DNA from: Oreocharis arfaki
Taxonomy: Eukaryota; Chordata; Aves; Passeriformes; Paramythiidae
DNA length: 64,000 nucleotides
Direction: 5' to 3'
Assembly: GCA_013398015.1 (NCBI GenBank)
Contig: VZRR01012915.1
Coordinates: 1 to 64,000, forward strand
A program made the position numbers and the translations under genes. How positions within the stretch are numbered: the first letter of the stretch is position 1; the number at the start of each line of letters is the position of its first letter. This document shows, piece after piece, positions 29,401 through 39,239 of the stretch. The notes under the pieces were generated by a model, which did no database searches, was not told the origin of the DNA, and saw nothing but the letters and a program-made list of their open reading frames with translations.

Positions 29401-32400
29401 GCCACTGTTAACAATATTTGTGTGAGGTTTGTCACTTGAAGGAGCTGAGCTCTTTGAGGATTTCTAGGTATTTGTCTAATAATAAAGTTACTCTGGTAAA
29501 ATTGTTTTTTAATTACTCTAGAGAGTAACTGAATGACTAAAAGTTGGCACTTCAGAGCTAGTGCTGCAGTCAGCGGTGTCTGCTCCTTACAGGTGGACAG
29601 TGTTGTAGCTGCAGAGTATGAACTGGAGTACCTGCTGCTGGAAGGACACTGCTATGACATTACAACTGGGCAGCCACCTCGGGGACTCCAGTTTACACTG
29701 GGGACTTCAACCAGCCCTGTCATCGTCGATACCATCGTTATGGCCAACTTGGTAAGCGTTCTGCTGGAACTGCTGTTCATCCAGTCAGCACAGCCACTGC
29801 CATTAAGCACTGGGTGTTTTCCAGCAGGTGGCTGTGGGTATGTGGTGTATCTTCCACTCCACAGCTGCTTGCAGACACATCAGAACCACATCATTCCTCA
29901 CACTGATGTCTGAAGCCTTGCACTCTCTCGGCTTTTTCAAGATGTGCTCCTTTCCCTTCAGCTGGCTGAGAAGGGTCTTCTGGAATATCTTTAAATGCTG
30001 GCAGTATTCCTAAGGGAAGCTCAGACAGTTGTTTTCCTGAGACAGGGTACTCCTTAGGCCATCCACTCTGGTGCTGTGAGCCTCAGGCTGTCTTCTTTTG
30101 GGACCCATTTCTTCAGGAGATCTATGGCATAAATGGAGAGAATCAGCAAGGATAGTTGACATTGTAGAAAAGAAAGGAAGCATGGAAGAATGGGATTTGC
30201 TTATTTTAGTTGAGAAAAGGTGCTGGAAATCCGAGTGTATGATTGTTCCCTGCAGCTGCTTTTGTAACATCATCCCATAAGGGATATGTCTGTTCTCAGT
30301 GTCCACACTGGGCCATAAGAGAGGTAATGGACTGAAATTATGGCAGGGCAAGTTAGCCACAGGAATGTTTTCTTGTTGTATAGTGTTAGTAGAAAATCGA
30401 AGTAAATCACCTCTTGTGAGTTTTTTTTTGTTGTTTTTTTTTAATTTTTAAAATTTTTAAAGGTATCACATTTATTTAAATGAATTAAAATAAAATCAAG
30501 GAAAAAATAATCACTGGTGCAAAATATTTATTTTAGAATTCTTACTCATTTTCAATTTGTGCCTTTTCTTAGCCAGAGCATGGCCTAGAATGATGTAATA
30601 TTTGTTACTGTAGAAAGAAAGATGTCCCTTATTTTACATGTGATTACATTGTGTGCTTATGTTGGGGAGTAAAGCTTAATGTCTCAGATGTGTCCTTTTT
30701 TCTAATTAGCTATGCCAAAGTATCTGTACCACAGGATATGGTGCTGTAGCTGGGACTCCTCTTGCTCAGCTCAGTGTCTGTGCTGTGCATGGGCATGAAG
30801 AGAACAGGAACGTGCCTTGTGCTTTTTAAAAATATTTTAAAATTTTCTCTTTAAAGCAGACTGGTTCACATAGGAACTGCAAGCATTTGAAGCCACCGTA
30901 CAAAACTGACTGGGACACTAGAGCATCTCTACATTTGCATATATCTTCTATAGGTGTAATGATCTAAATCACAGAGGAAAATATTCAGATCTGGAATCTG
31001 AAGCTTAAAAAGACTTGAATACAGTATTTGAATTTCACATTGTAATTTTTAAAGTTCTGTAGAAGAGATAATCTTGTAACGTGTAAATTATGATACTGCT
31101 TGCTGCTGTAGATGAAATACCACTCTGTAGACCTTCAGAATTCCTTTAGATTTTGTTGTACAATTACAAATTAGTGTTTTGAAATTCCCTCACTCCTTGA
31201 TGAAGGCAGCCTTTTGCAGGAAACGACTTTGGGTTTGCACTGTTCCCATCAGGGCAATGAAGAATTTCATCTAACAAATAATGCCAGACCTTTTCAAGCT
31301 TTTGTCTCTTAGGGAAAAACGAACAATTTTGAGTGGAATGATTTCTGGGGCTTTTCTCCTGTTCTCTGAGTTTAAAGCCTTAAGGTTATGTTAATAACAT
31401 TTTAGATATAAAACAGTGAGTCAAAACACACAACTTTAAAGCGAATTTTTCTGCATTTGCATTTTCTGGAAACTGCCAAATATTCTTTTCACTTTACAGG
31501 GCTACTTCCAGTTAAAAGCCAATCCTGGTGCATGGACTCTAAGACTGAGAAAAGGCAGATCTGAAGATATTTACAGGATCTACAGGTAGGTCAGGATAAG
31601 AAATACTTCAGTCTTTTTCTTGTAAAACTTTGGAAGTAGGTAGGCATTGTAATATGTGAATCTAGTGGTTCCCTTGCTAAAGTGTGGTGACCTGAACAGC
31701 AAATTAAACAGCAAACTACATTTCATGCTGAACATATGTTGTGTGAGGTGAAATTAATTAATTTAAAACCCCATTAAGTGTGTTCAAATAGATGTATTTG
31801 TTTCTTTGTCGTGTCTCAAACCTGTTTTGCAGTGCTGAGGCTTAATACACGTATAAAAATGAGCAGAAGAAATAAAGAATGTATTTCTGCTTTGTAGTAA
31901 AAGTCAGTATCTTGCTCTGTTTTCAGCCACGATGGCACAGACTCTCCGCCTGAAGCTAATGAAGTTATTGTTGTTCTCAATAACTTCAAGAGCAAAATTA
32001 TTAAAGTGAAGGTGAGTTTAAAATCCAGAGGTGCTCTTAAAGAAGTCTGTTTGATCGACAGTGGGGGAGAAACTTGGGATTAAGGCCTGATGCTCCCTTC
32101 CCACGAGCGTGCACTTACGGCAGTCTGCACAAAGCTCACCTCACAGTATCAGGAGTAGAGAGCATCATCTGTAGACTTGATTTGGGTTTTTGATACAGGA
32201 GAGAATGACATGTAAGTCCTGTTCCTTGTGTATGTCCCTGAGATACAATAATACTCACATTTTTCTGACTCAGGTGCTTATAACTTCAAGAAAAAGCAGT
32301 TTTGTGTGTCCTATATATGTCTAGTAATAAACATTCAGTGTGTCATTGACCCAGCATTTTATCTGTTACAGATGAATTTTTTTCATTTGGCAATGTATTT

Positions 32401-35400
32401 TCTGTCACTCTGACACAGACTAGGTGAGAATACATTTTAAAAAAGAAAAAAAATGGTAAATTACTAATCTAATGTCTCTTTGGGTTGCCTATCAGGTAGT
32501 GTCATAGCTGAGAAGTTCGAGGAGAATGACTGCTAGATAAGTGATGGCTGTAACACAGCCAGTTCACACCTGACACCATTTACTTGTGCTGGACTAATTT
32601 TGGGATGTTCTCCCCATTCACTGTCTTGTCTATGTATCTGCTTTGGGGTCTCAGTGGCCAATTATAGAGAGTGGTGGAATTGGTGTGTCGATTTTTTTGG
32701 TTTTTTTTGAGGAGTGTTGGGGGGGGTGTTGGTTTCTTTGAAGGATTTTCTTTGCCAGTCTCCATCATCAAGGTTGCTCACTAAACATCTCCTAGAAAAG
32801 CATTTTAACTGTCCAGACTAACATGCCTTTGGTGGTGTCTAAAAGTTCCTTTGGAATCTGTTTGGAAAAAGTCAGTTCATTACTGAGCTGTTTTCCCAGA
32901 CAGCTTATGTTACCTGCCAGCTCATGGGATGTAATTCAAGTAGGTAACAACAGAACCAGTGTCAGGACTACACTCTGTAGCTATTTGCTCAAAATGTGGT
33001 TCCACTCACTAAAGCCATGTTATGCTTCACAGGTTCAGAAAAAGTTTGATATGATGAATGAAGATCTACTAAGTGATGGCACCAATGAGAATGAATCTGG
33101 ATTTTGGGAGTCTCTCAAATGGTAAAACTAATTCAGTGATAACCTGCAGGCCTCTTGAAACTGGAAAACTATTTGGCAATACCATCATGTCTGTGACATT
33201 CCACAGATGTCTACTAAGACTGCTTGAATTTAGGGCTGTCGTTCATTGGACTCCTCTGCTTCTAGAGATCTGGGCTCCTGCTTTGCACTTGCTTTTACCT
33301 TCCCTTACCCCCGCTGCTACTTGGGAGCCCGAGAACATTGTTCCTTCCCAGGAGCTGCACCTCAGCCAGTGCTCTCTCAATCACAAGGTGTTTATCTCTG
33401 AGCTCTTGGACCTTCCCTGTCCGTGTGCACAGCCCTCTGGCTTGGGGAAGATGCCCCGGTCAGCAGGGAATGACACCAAAAGCCCACAGACCAACTGTAT
33501 TAAACCAGAACTGTAGCCATTTTCTGTATTTGCAGCCTTTCCTGTCGAGCTGGCCCTTCCTATCTTGTCCTTCATAGAACCATATCTTTCCTTTCAGGGG
33601 ATTCACAGGAGGACAAAAGAATGAAGATGTGAAACAAGATAAAGATGATATACTAAATATATTCTCTGTGGCTTCAGGACACCTGTATGAGAGATTCCTA
33701 CGGTTAGTGGAGAATTTATTATCCCAATGTGCCAAATGGCAGTGTCCTGCTTTGCACAAGAAAAAAGGTTACAATTTGCAAGAGCATGAAAAACCCCACT
33801 TTTTCAATGCTTCAGAAGTCCACTAGAATCTGCCTCTACTGTGTCATAGGAACTTTCGTCTGCATAGCATTCATGAGTTAAAAATAGACTTAGTTTCATA
33901 GATGGTATGTTGCTGTCCTAAATTTTCTTGCTACAATATAACCAATGTATTGTTAAGAAGTTACAGAATAAGTCACAGTTGCTTTGGAAAGAATCTGAAC
34001 TTCTGTTGTTCTCAAAGGACTCTGAAAGCCAACAGAGTGTATATTCTCTGATTGGTTAAAATATATAGGTGTTGGGGGTTGAGTGATTTTGTAGATAATA
34101 TGAAGCAATTTACAATAGGCTGATGCTACCCACTTTTTCTTTATGCGTGAAGTTCAGTTACCTGACACACAACTGCAAATAATTTAATCATGTAGCCCAG
34201 CAATTTGTAGTCTGTTACACAGCTCATCTTTCCTGGGTGCCACTTGTTCCTGTAACTGCTTTATTTTTCTTTCTTTTGATAGCATAATGATGTTGTCTGT
34301 GCTGAAAAATACCAAGACTCGTTTAAAGTTCTGGTTTCTGAAGAACTACTTATCACCTACATTCAAGGTTTGTTACTAATTAGAAATTTATGTGGTGGTG
34401 GGGGAACAATGCCACAAGCTGCTTCCCCCTCCCTTCCCAATGCTGTGCCAGCATCACTTGGCCAAACGTGTCCTCACCCAAAGCTGGAGAAAGCCTCACA
34501 GATGAGAATGTCAGCTGATGTGAGAGTGGGCCAAGTTTTTCTTGTGAAAAAATTCTCCTAGTGTTCTTCTCTCATTGGACATGCTCCCACTTACACTGCT
34601 TTGTACACTCCTAAATAATTGTCCCATCTGTGAATTTTTATGATTTGAGTAACGCATTCTTTTAAACTCATCTGTGGATCGCTATAAAATGGCTCATAAG
34701 GACCTGTGTGGACAAAGATGCTGAAATATTTAGTTGTCTCAGGATAGTTGGCTTTGCAATTTTGATTGTTCAGCTTGGGGCTCAGTCTTTTGTGTGAATT
34801 AACAATTTTCTTTGTGGTATTTCATTTTCTGATGTTCTATGCCTTCGACTGAAGTCTGTCTCTTGTAATGTGCTTTTCTTTTTCCTGCAGAGGAACAAAG
34901 AACTGAGATAAGCTGCTTTTTTCCCCTCCCTCTGCAGGAGTTCATCCCATACATGGCCAAGAAGTATAATTTCCAGTATGAGCTTGTCCAGTATAAATGG
35001 CCACGCTGGCTGCACCAACAAACAGAGAAACAGCGCATCATCTGGGGTTACAAGATCCTCTTTCTAGATGTTCTCTTCCCATTAGCTGTTGATAAAATCC
35101 TGTTTGTGGATGCTGATCAGGTAACACAGAGGCTGGAGTTATTTGATCTTTTCTTTTTTTCTTTCTTTCTTTTTTTTTAAAATAATAAATTCCTGAATAC
35201 AATTTCTGTATTGTTGGAAGGGTTGAAAGTTTGAGCCCTTCATAGGCATGACTGGATGTTGATTCTGTAATTATTGCATGCTTCAGTGAGGGCTGGGTTT
35301 TGTGCCTGTTTCCACAAGATTGGTTTTGTTGGCCTGTCTTTTACTGTTATCTGGTTCCTCATTCACTCACTGTGATTCCAGCTAGTTTGCCAAATAGATT

Positions 35401-38357
35401 CTCATTTCACCCTCCCGTTTTTCCAGTTCAGTCTGTTCTCCCAGCCTGCAGATCACTAACCACAGACAGTATTTTCCTAGGTCACCAACCACTCTGCCCT
35501 CCCAGGCCCCTGCTTTTAGCTTGGCCACATCTGAGTGGCTTTCAGAGGAGGAGGAGGCAAATCCGTTGTGCATGAAGCCATGTCCTGCTGCAAGGCAAAC
35601 AGGACTGGAAAGCTTGGCGTGTGCTCACTCCTCAGTGGGTGGAAAGTGCAGAAAACATGCGCAGTGAGAACTGCCAAAAGTACTCTATCAAAAATATGTA
35701 TGAAACTGAGAAGTACAGATTATCAGCAAGTGAGTGTAAACTGCCTTGGGGGTTTTGGCATATGTACAGTGTGGTCCCATGCCAGGTCAAACTTAAGCTG
35801 AAGTATCAGTTAGGAGAGATTTCCAGCTACCCTACTGTCATTTTAGACAGTCTGTTCCTCTGTTTGTGAGAGTTATTAAGGCATTTTTTCCCATCAAAGT
35901 GGTATTTTTAAAGTAGTGTTACTGCCACTTCTGTGTCAGAAAGACATTAAAAAGCTTTCTTCCCTGAAGGGTCTGCAAGCTCTGAAGAGGAAAGGATACC
36001 AAGAATCACAGTAGAGTTCATGTATAGTGAGAATTCTTGCTGCTTATTAAAAATCAGTTTTGCACTTCAGCTGTCAAACTAAGCCCTATCAGCTTATTTG
36101 AAGCTCTATTTTATTTGCTCCAGCTCTAAGGGCAGGGAAGACAACACCTTTTGTGCTGTGTTTTTGTACTACATACACATAATGCAAAAGACTGCCACAT
36201 GTATCAGGTAATTCTTCCTTCAGCTGTTTGCTCAGTTCGAATTAAATCCTGTACAGCATTTCCAAATAACCCATGGTAGGCTCCTAGAAATCAAAATAAA
36301 ATGTCCTTTCCCTTCAGATTGTACGCACAGATCTAAAAGAACTGAGAGATTTCAATCTGGATGGTGCTCCCTATGGATATACTCCGTTCTGTGACAGCCG
36401 AAGAGAAATGGATGGCTACAGGTTCTGGAAATCAGGATACTGGGCAAGTCATTTAGCTGGAAGAAAATACCACATCAGGTACTGAAGAATTAGTATTTTT
36501 TTTTTTCCAGAATAGAGGGGTGTACAGTTTTTGTTGCTACTTAGACTTAGCGGAAAACTAGCTGAAGTACAGAGCCCTGCATGGACCATTTTTTGCTTAC
36601 TGTTGCCTCTTTTAAGGTTCCATGGCTATGGTCCCCTGGAAGCACTAGGGACACTGAAGTTATTTTCAGTATGCTACAACTTTTACAGATGAAGAACTGA
36701 AGTGTTAACTAACAGACGTCTTCCTTTGTTAATAACAAATGTTGGAACAGGGACTGCATGACAGGCAAAGCTAAGATAGATTTGTTGAAAATTCTTTTTT
36801 GTATATGTACCTTGTTAGATCTGCTTTCCTGCCTTGTAATAGATCATCTGATGTGCTGCCACTGTGAGATTGTTTTAGGGTATTGTATCTCAGGGGTCTA
36901 GTGGGGCTGCAGTGAATTCCTCCCCCAGTGAAATGTCATTACTGATTGTATCATCTCCATATAGTGCTCTGTATGTTGTGGATCTGAAGAAGTTCAGAAA
37001 GATAGCAGCTGGAGATCGACTCAGAGGACAGTATCAGGGTCTTAGTCAGGATCCGAACAGTCTGTCCAACCTTGATCAGGTGTGTTTTAGTGTGTTTGTG
37101 TTGGTTTATTGGGCTATGGTGTCAAGTTGGGACTTGGGATTTTTCCAAAGCACTTTGTTTGGAATGGGATGAAGTGTTGATTCATCACTTTATAGTTGCC
37201 TTGGGAAAAAAGAAAACTCTTACAGAAGTCAACCTTCACAATACTGTTGGTTTGGGAAGGGGGATTGCTCCTCCCATCCTGTACCCTATGGAAACCGCTA
37301 ACAACTCTTACTCTGCACAACAGGATTTGCCAAACAACATGATCCACCAAGTACCAATTAAGTCCCTCCCACAGGAGTGGCTGTGGTGTGAAACATGGTG
37401 TGATGATTCCTCGAAGAAGAGAGCAAAAACCATTGATCTGGTAAGTGCAGGATGATTCCCTCACTCTTACATCACATTAAAATACACCAATCAGCTTTAG
37501 AGACACTTCTGTACCTCAGCCTGTATCAGTACTTGCATGTTTTCAGCATTTGAGTTTTTTCCATTAGCTTCTGTATTTCTCTTACCTGGAGCAGTGGCAT
37601 TGTTATGAATTTGGAAAGAGACTTTGCACTGTCCTCCAGCTGAAGTACAGGCACGTGTTGCTCACCAGCAGCAGATTAATCCCTGCAGAGGGAAGCACAC
37701 CTCTGCTGAGAGCAGAAACCTTTTGTAGCCTGTCTGTTCTCTCTGCAGTGTAACAACCCAATGACCAAAGAGCCCAAGCTGCAGGCAGCCATGCGGATAG
37801 TTCCAGAATGGCAGGACTATGACCAAGAAATCAAACTGCTCCAGAGTCATTTCCAGAAGGAAAAAGAAATGGGAACACCAGCTGAGATGCCAGGACAACA
37901 CACACACGGTAATCTTTTGTTTCTGTACTTCTGGGACTTCCTCTGTGCCTGTTGGTCTGGTGCTGTGTCCTCCCTCACTGTGAGCTTGTGCCATGCACAG
38001 GGCTGAACAAGGGCCTGTTAAATCATCAGGGAATGTAATGGGATGGAAGGACCTTTGCTGAGTGAGGCTGGTGTAATTTAACCTAATTCTGAAAGTCAGA
38101 GAACAGACTTGTTCCAGTTCTGTAAAAGACCCTCACTGTTCCTGCAATTTTATGAGCTTGGCTTTACCTTAACCCTTAAAAAAGTGCTGCTACACACTGT
38201 GGCTGAGAATTGTTCTTCAGGCACTGGGAGCTTGCAAGGAAAAAGGCTTGGGAGGCTGTACTGATTTTCAAACCAATCTGCCAATCAAGGCAGCTGAAAC
38301 TGAGTGCTCATTTTTCTCTCCTCTTCTACAGATCCAGAAGCACATGTGGAATTATGA
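2367..38357 (+). CDS. UGGT1: UGGT1, UDP-glucose:glycoprotein glucosyltransferase 1 (40 exons, spliced)
   Basis: This soluble ER-lumen enzyme adds glucose from UDP-glucose to high-mannose N-glycans of incompletely folded glycoproteins, returning them to calnexin/calreticulin. Exons: 2367-2491, 4290-4372, 4917-5047, 5868-5980, 7213-7387, 8705-8801, 9390-9468, 9668-9768, 10598-10697, 11810-11870, 13492-13583, 14250-14400, 14523-14642, 15775-15860, 16279-16414, 17340-17471, 18867-19031, 19236-19356, 20092-20190, 21522-21545, 22072-22166, 22802-23008, 23608-23739, 24664-24794, 26147-26242, 26586-26688, 27140-27219, 27679-27868, 29593-29751, 31500-31585, 31927-32011, 33033-33121, 33598-33702, 34283-34367, 34938-35120, 36318-36478, 36965-37079, 37324-37440, 37749-37908, 38332-38357. 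Lengths sum to 4596 nt, or 1531 residues plus stop. All introns are GT-AG and every junction keeps frame. From the family: four thioredoxin-like domains over roughly residues 20-930, two beta-sandwiches, then GT24 over roughly 1220-1510. Near-identity to human UGGT1, including the acidic linker (exon 33), excludes UGGT2. I see no frameshift or stop. Confidence 0.97.
4290..13583 (+). CDS. UGGT1: UGGT1 exons 3-12: first thioredoxin-like part of the folding sensor
   Basis: These ten exons encode about residues 42-386. By family knowledge they cover TRXL1 and the beginnings of the nested TRXL3/TRXL2 region, which form one side of the central cavity that probes misfolded clients. Visible landmarks are SPLQQNLLKF (exon 4), KGDHKYPASNPESPVV (exon 6), LSGYGVELAIKSTEYKAKDD (exon 7) and a potential N-glycosylation sequon Asn-Ala-Thr at about residue 246 (exon 8). 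I saw no CxxC, as expected for redox-inactive TRXL folds. Exon 11 is only 61 nt. Introns range from 199 bp (8-9) to about 1.9 kb (2-3). Confidence 0.95.
5371..5399. repeat. TA/TG microsatellite in UGGT1 intron 4
   Basis: Alternating purine-pyrimidine run of TA, TG and TA units, about 29 bases. It is likely to be length-polymorphic. It is away from both splice sites. Confidence 0.8.
12318..12375 (-). mobile_element. Degenerate CR1-like LINE fragment in intron 11
   Basis: The segment starts with GAATCATAAAA and continues with a block close to GGGGCCACTGGAGGTCACC. This recalls the antisense 3' end of avian CR1 retrotransposons, where the tail repeat is followed by a 'gggacctctggagatcatc'-type block. 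It is short, diverged and has no internal ORF. CR1 is the dominant LINE of birds, which fits the host assignment. The match is from memory of the consensus, so confidence is low. Confidence 0.33.
14014..14037. repeat. AT microsatellite in intron 12
   Basis: An imperfect (AT)n run of about 24 bases, interrupted by G, directly after a short C-rich stretch. It lies about 210 bases before exon 13. Confidence 0.75.
14250..20190 (+). CDS. UGGT1: UGGT1 exons 13-20: middle thioredoxin-like domains
   Basis: Exons 13-20 encode about residues 386-723, covering most of TRXL2 and the start of TRXL4 by family knowledge. Conserved blocks include GLSLHNVLKLNIQPSDSDYA (exon 13), RYNSWPSSVQELLRPTFPGV (exon 14), NYVAQEMD (exon 16), KVEHVVSVLEKQYPYVEVN (exon 17), GVGPLPVVLFNGMPF (exon 18) and VVEYIMNQPNVVPRIN (exon 19). 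Exons 13 and 14 are separated by only 122 bp. All junctions keep the frame. Confidence 0.95.
17651..17684. repeat. AT-rich simple repeat in intron 17
   Basis: Imperfect ATA/CATA units grade into a (TA)n run. Nothing nearby suggests a gene. Confidence 0.6.
21522..21545 (+). CDS. UGGT1: UGGT1 exon 21: 24-nt microexon
   Basis: The acceptor GACCAG ends at 21521 and the donor GTAACT starts at 21546. The 24 nt complete a Gly codon, encode Met-Ser-Ser-Lys-Glu-Ile-Tyr and give the first base of an Asp codon (residues 723-730). The same peptide is present in human UGGT1, so the exon is real. Its length is a multiple of three and both boundaries have the same phase, so skipping would delete eight residues without breaking the frame. 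The upstream intron is 1331 bp and the downstream one 526 bp. Confidence 0.93.
22068..22068. other. Ambiguous base N in the exon 22 polypyrimidine tract
   Basis: A single N follows 14 consecutive T (22054-22067) and directly precedes the CAG acceptor. It most likely marks uncertain homopolymer length in the assembly and not a gap of unknown size. It does not touch coding sequence. Confidence 0.95.
22072..27868 (+). CDS. UGGT1: UGGT1 exons 22-29: TRXL4/TRXL3 end and start of the beta-sandwiches
   Basis: These exons encode about residues 731-1075. Landmarks are SFVRPVTFWIVGDFD (exon 22), AIWAALQTQTSNNAKNFITK (exon 23), SHAVYCRDVLKLKKGQRAVI (exon 24), NQDDFHLLENIILKTSGQKI (exon 25), LVMKVDALLSAQPKG (exon 26), PKEGETYFDVVAIVDPVTRD (exon 27) and ISFTAENNFAPGPIAKFLDM (exon 29). 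Exon 23 at 207 nt is the longest in the gene. The acceptor of exon 22 contains one ambiguous base (N at 22068) after a run of 14 T, but the CAG itself is intact. Confidence 0.95.
29020..29108. repeat. T/G-rich low-complexity tract with a perfect palindrome (intron 29)
   Basis: Long runs of T broken by GG, GGGG and GGG lead into A6T6 and T-rich DNA. Positions 29073-29088 form a perfect 16-base palindrome (TTAAAAAATTTTTTAA). This looks like simple-sequence expansion. No gene or splice element is evident in it. Confidence 0.7.
29593..34367 (+). CDS. UGGT1: UGGT1 exons 30-35: beta-sandwich, linker and entry to GT24
   Basis: Exons 30-32 give the second beta-sandwich (EYLLLEGHCYDITTGQPPRG; VIVDTIVMANLGYFQLKANP). 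Exons 33-34 encode an acidic, charged linker (LLSDGTNENESGFW, then a Lys/Asp-rich stretch). From within exon 34 (INIFSVASGHLYERF-like) and exon 35 (KFWFLKNYLSPTFK) the GT24 fold begins. The linker joins sensor and catalytic modules and is flexible in family structures. The donor of exon 35 is GTTTGT, weaker than its neighbours. Exon 33 uses GTAAAA. Confidence 0.95.
34938..37908 (+). CDS. UGGT1: UGGT1 exons 36-40: GT24 catalytic domain
   Basis: This is the retaining glucosyltransferase domain (CAZy GT24). Exon 36 ends with Phe-Val-Asp-Ala-Asp-Gln. The Asp-Ala-Asp at about residues 1336-1338 is the DxD motif that binds the divalent metal and UDP-glucose. Exon 37 carries YGYTPFCDSRREMDGYRFW, exon 38 KKFRKIAAGDRLRGQYQGLS and NSLSNLDQ, exon 39 PNNMIHQVPIKSLPQEWLW and CETWCDD, and exon 40 IVPEWQDYDQEI. 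These blocks look identical or nearly so to mammalian UGGT1. Exon 40 then diverges into a short Gly/Pro/His-containing tail. Confidence 0.96.
35147..35178 (+). repeat. Pyrimidine (T/C) tract just after exon 36
   Basis: An almost pure T run with scattered C begins 27 bases past the exon 36 donor at 35121. It may bind polypyrimidine-tract or TIA-type factors near a donor, but that is inference. Confidence 0.7.
38332..38357 (+). CDS. UGGT1: UGGT1 exon 41: terminal exon with ER-retrieval tetrapeptide
   Basis: The acceptor TTCTACAG ends at 38331. With the last base of exon 40 the exon reads Asp-Pro-Glu-Ala-His-Val-Glu-Leu then TGA at 38355-38357. The final HVEL is a KDEL-receptor type retrieval signal. 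Human UGGT1 ends REEL. The preceding 15-20 residues bear no resemblance to the human tail, but exon phase and position fit. Confidence 0.9.
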
Positions 38358-39235
38358 TCCATGGAGACAAATTCAAGTTAGACTCTTTCATAGACAATTT
38401 TTATATTGAAAGCTAGTTTTTTTCTGGTATGTCTGCAAAACTGCTGAATAATTGAGTGGGATGATGTATGCATTTCTATTACTTGTCTTTGGGTTAATTT
38501 CTGCATATGAAATAGGATCTGGATTGCTGGAATTAGCATTACTGGTTTTTTTGCACCTGTGGTGGAGATGAAAGACCCCATGATGGAATTTAGTGTTTCT
38601 GAAGCAAAACTTCACAATCTGCTGGAAAAACCACAGCCTGTTCCTTCAGCTGTTGCTGCCTCCACGACTGATGAAGCTCCTGTTAGCCTCAGATCTAGCT
38701 TGAGAGTCTGGGAATTGCAGACATACGTCCTAACCTCATCTGATGGACATAATTTTTCCAGGTAACATTATAAGGCTCTAAATTATGCCTTGAATTTGGG
38801 ACACTGTTTCATCTTCAGGTTTTCAAACAATTGAAAATACTTCTTGGATTTGTTCAGTCTGCCCTTGATTTTGTAACGAAAGTATTATTTTGATTTTCTA
38901 TTTCCTGTCTTCATTTATTGCCCATTTAAATGCCCATCCAAATGCAAATGCCTACACTTACAAAGTGAGCAGAACACGGAATGTGGCAGCTGAGTTCATC
39001 CTAGCCTATATGACTTGAATCAAAGTGCCCCCCTTCCTCCTGCTCCAAGTGTAAATCAGTGTGCAAAACTGGTAGGGCCTTACTCGTGCTGTGGTTCACT
39101 GATTCATGAATGTTTTTTTTGTTTATGAAAAATCTGTGGAAGCTTGGAACTTTATCATCATGTAAATTTCATTAACTTTATTTTTCTTCAAACAGAGATG
39201 TTGTCACATCAATAAAACTTTGGAGTTCCTAGGTC
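38358..39235 (+). other. UGGT1: UGGT1 3' untranslated region
   Basis: Non-coding sequence follows the stop codon and is AT-rich. A short open frame near 38559-38765 has no start context or homology and is read as chance. The right boundary is set about 20 bases after the canonical AATAAA at 39211. Two later AATAAA copies (40538, 40780) could give longer transcripts. Confidence 0.6.
39211..39216 (+). terminator. Polyadenylation signal AATAAA
   Basis: A canonical AATAAA lies 854 bases after the UGGT1 stop, followed within 20-30 bases by a T/G-containing stretch suitable for cleavage. It is the first canonical signal I found downstream of the stop. The choice among this site and those at 40538 and 40780 cannot be made without transcript ends. 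Confidence 0.6.
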
Positions 39236-39239
39236 TTAA

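Noticed and set aside
2367..38357. Assignment to the paralogue UGGT2
   Set aside because: Sensor, linker and catalytic segments follow UGGT1 closely. Length from the exon 2 Met (1531) equals human UGGT1 counted from the aligned Met25.
38559..38765. 68-codon open frame after the UGGT1 stop
   Set aside because: It lies in the 3' UTR and resembles no known UGGT1 extension. The terminal exon already ends with a retrieval signal and TGA.
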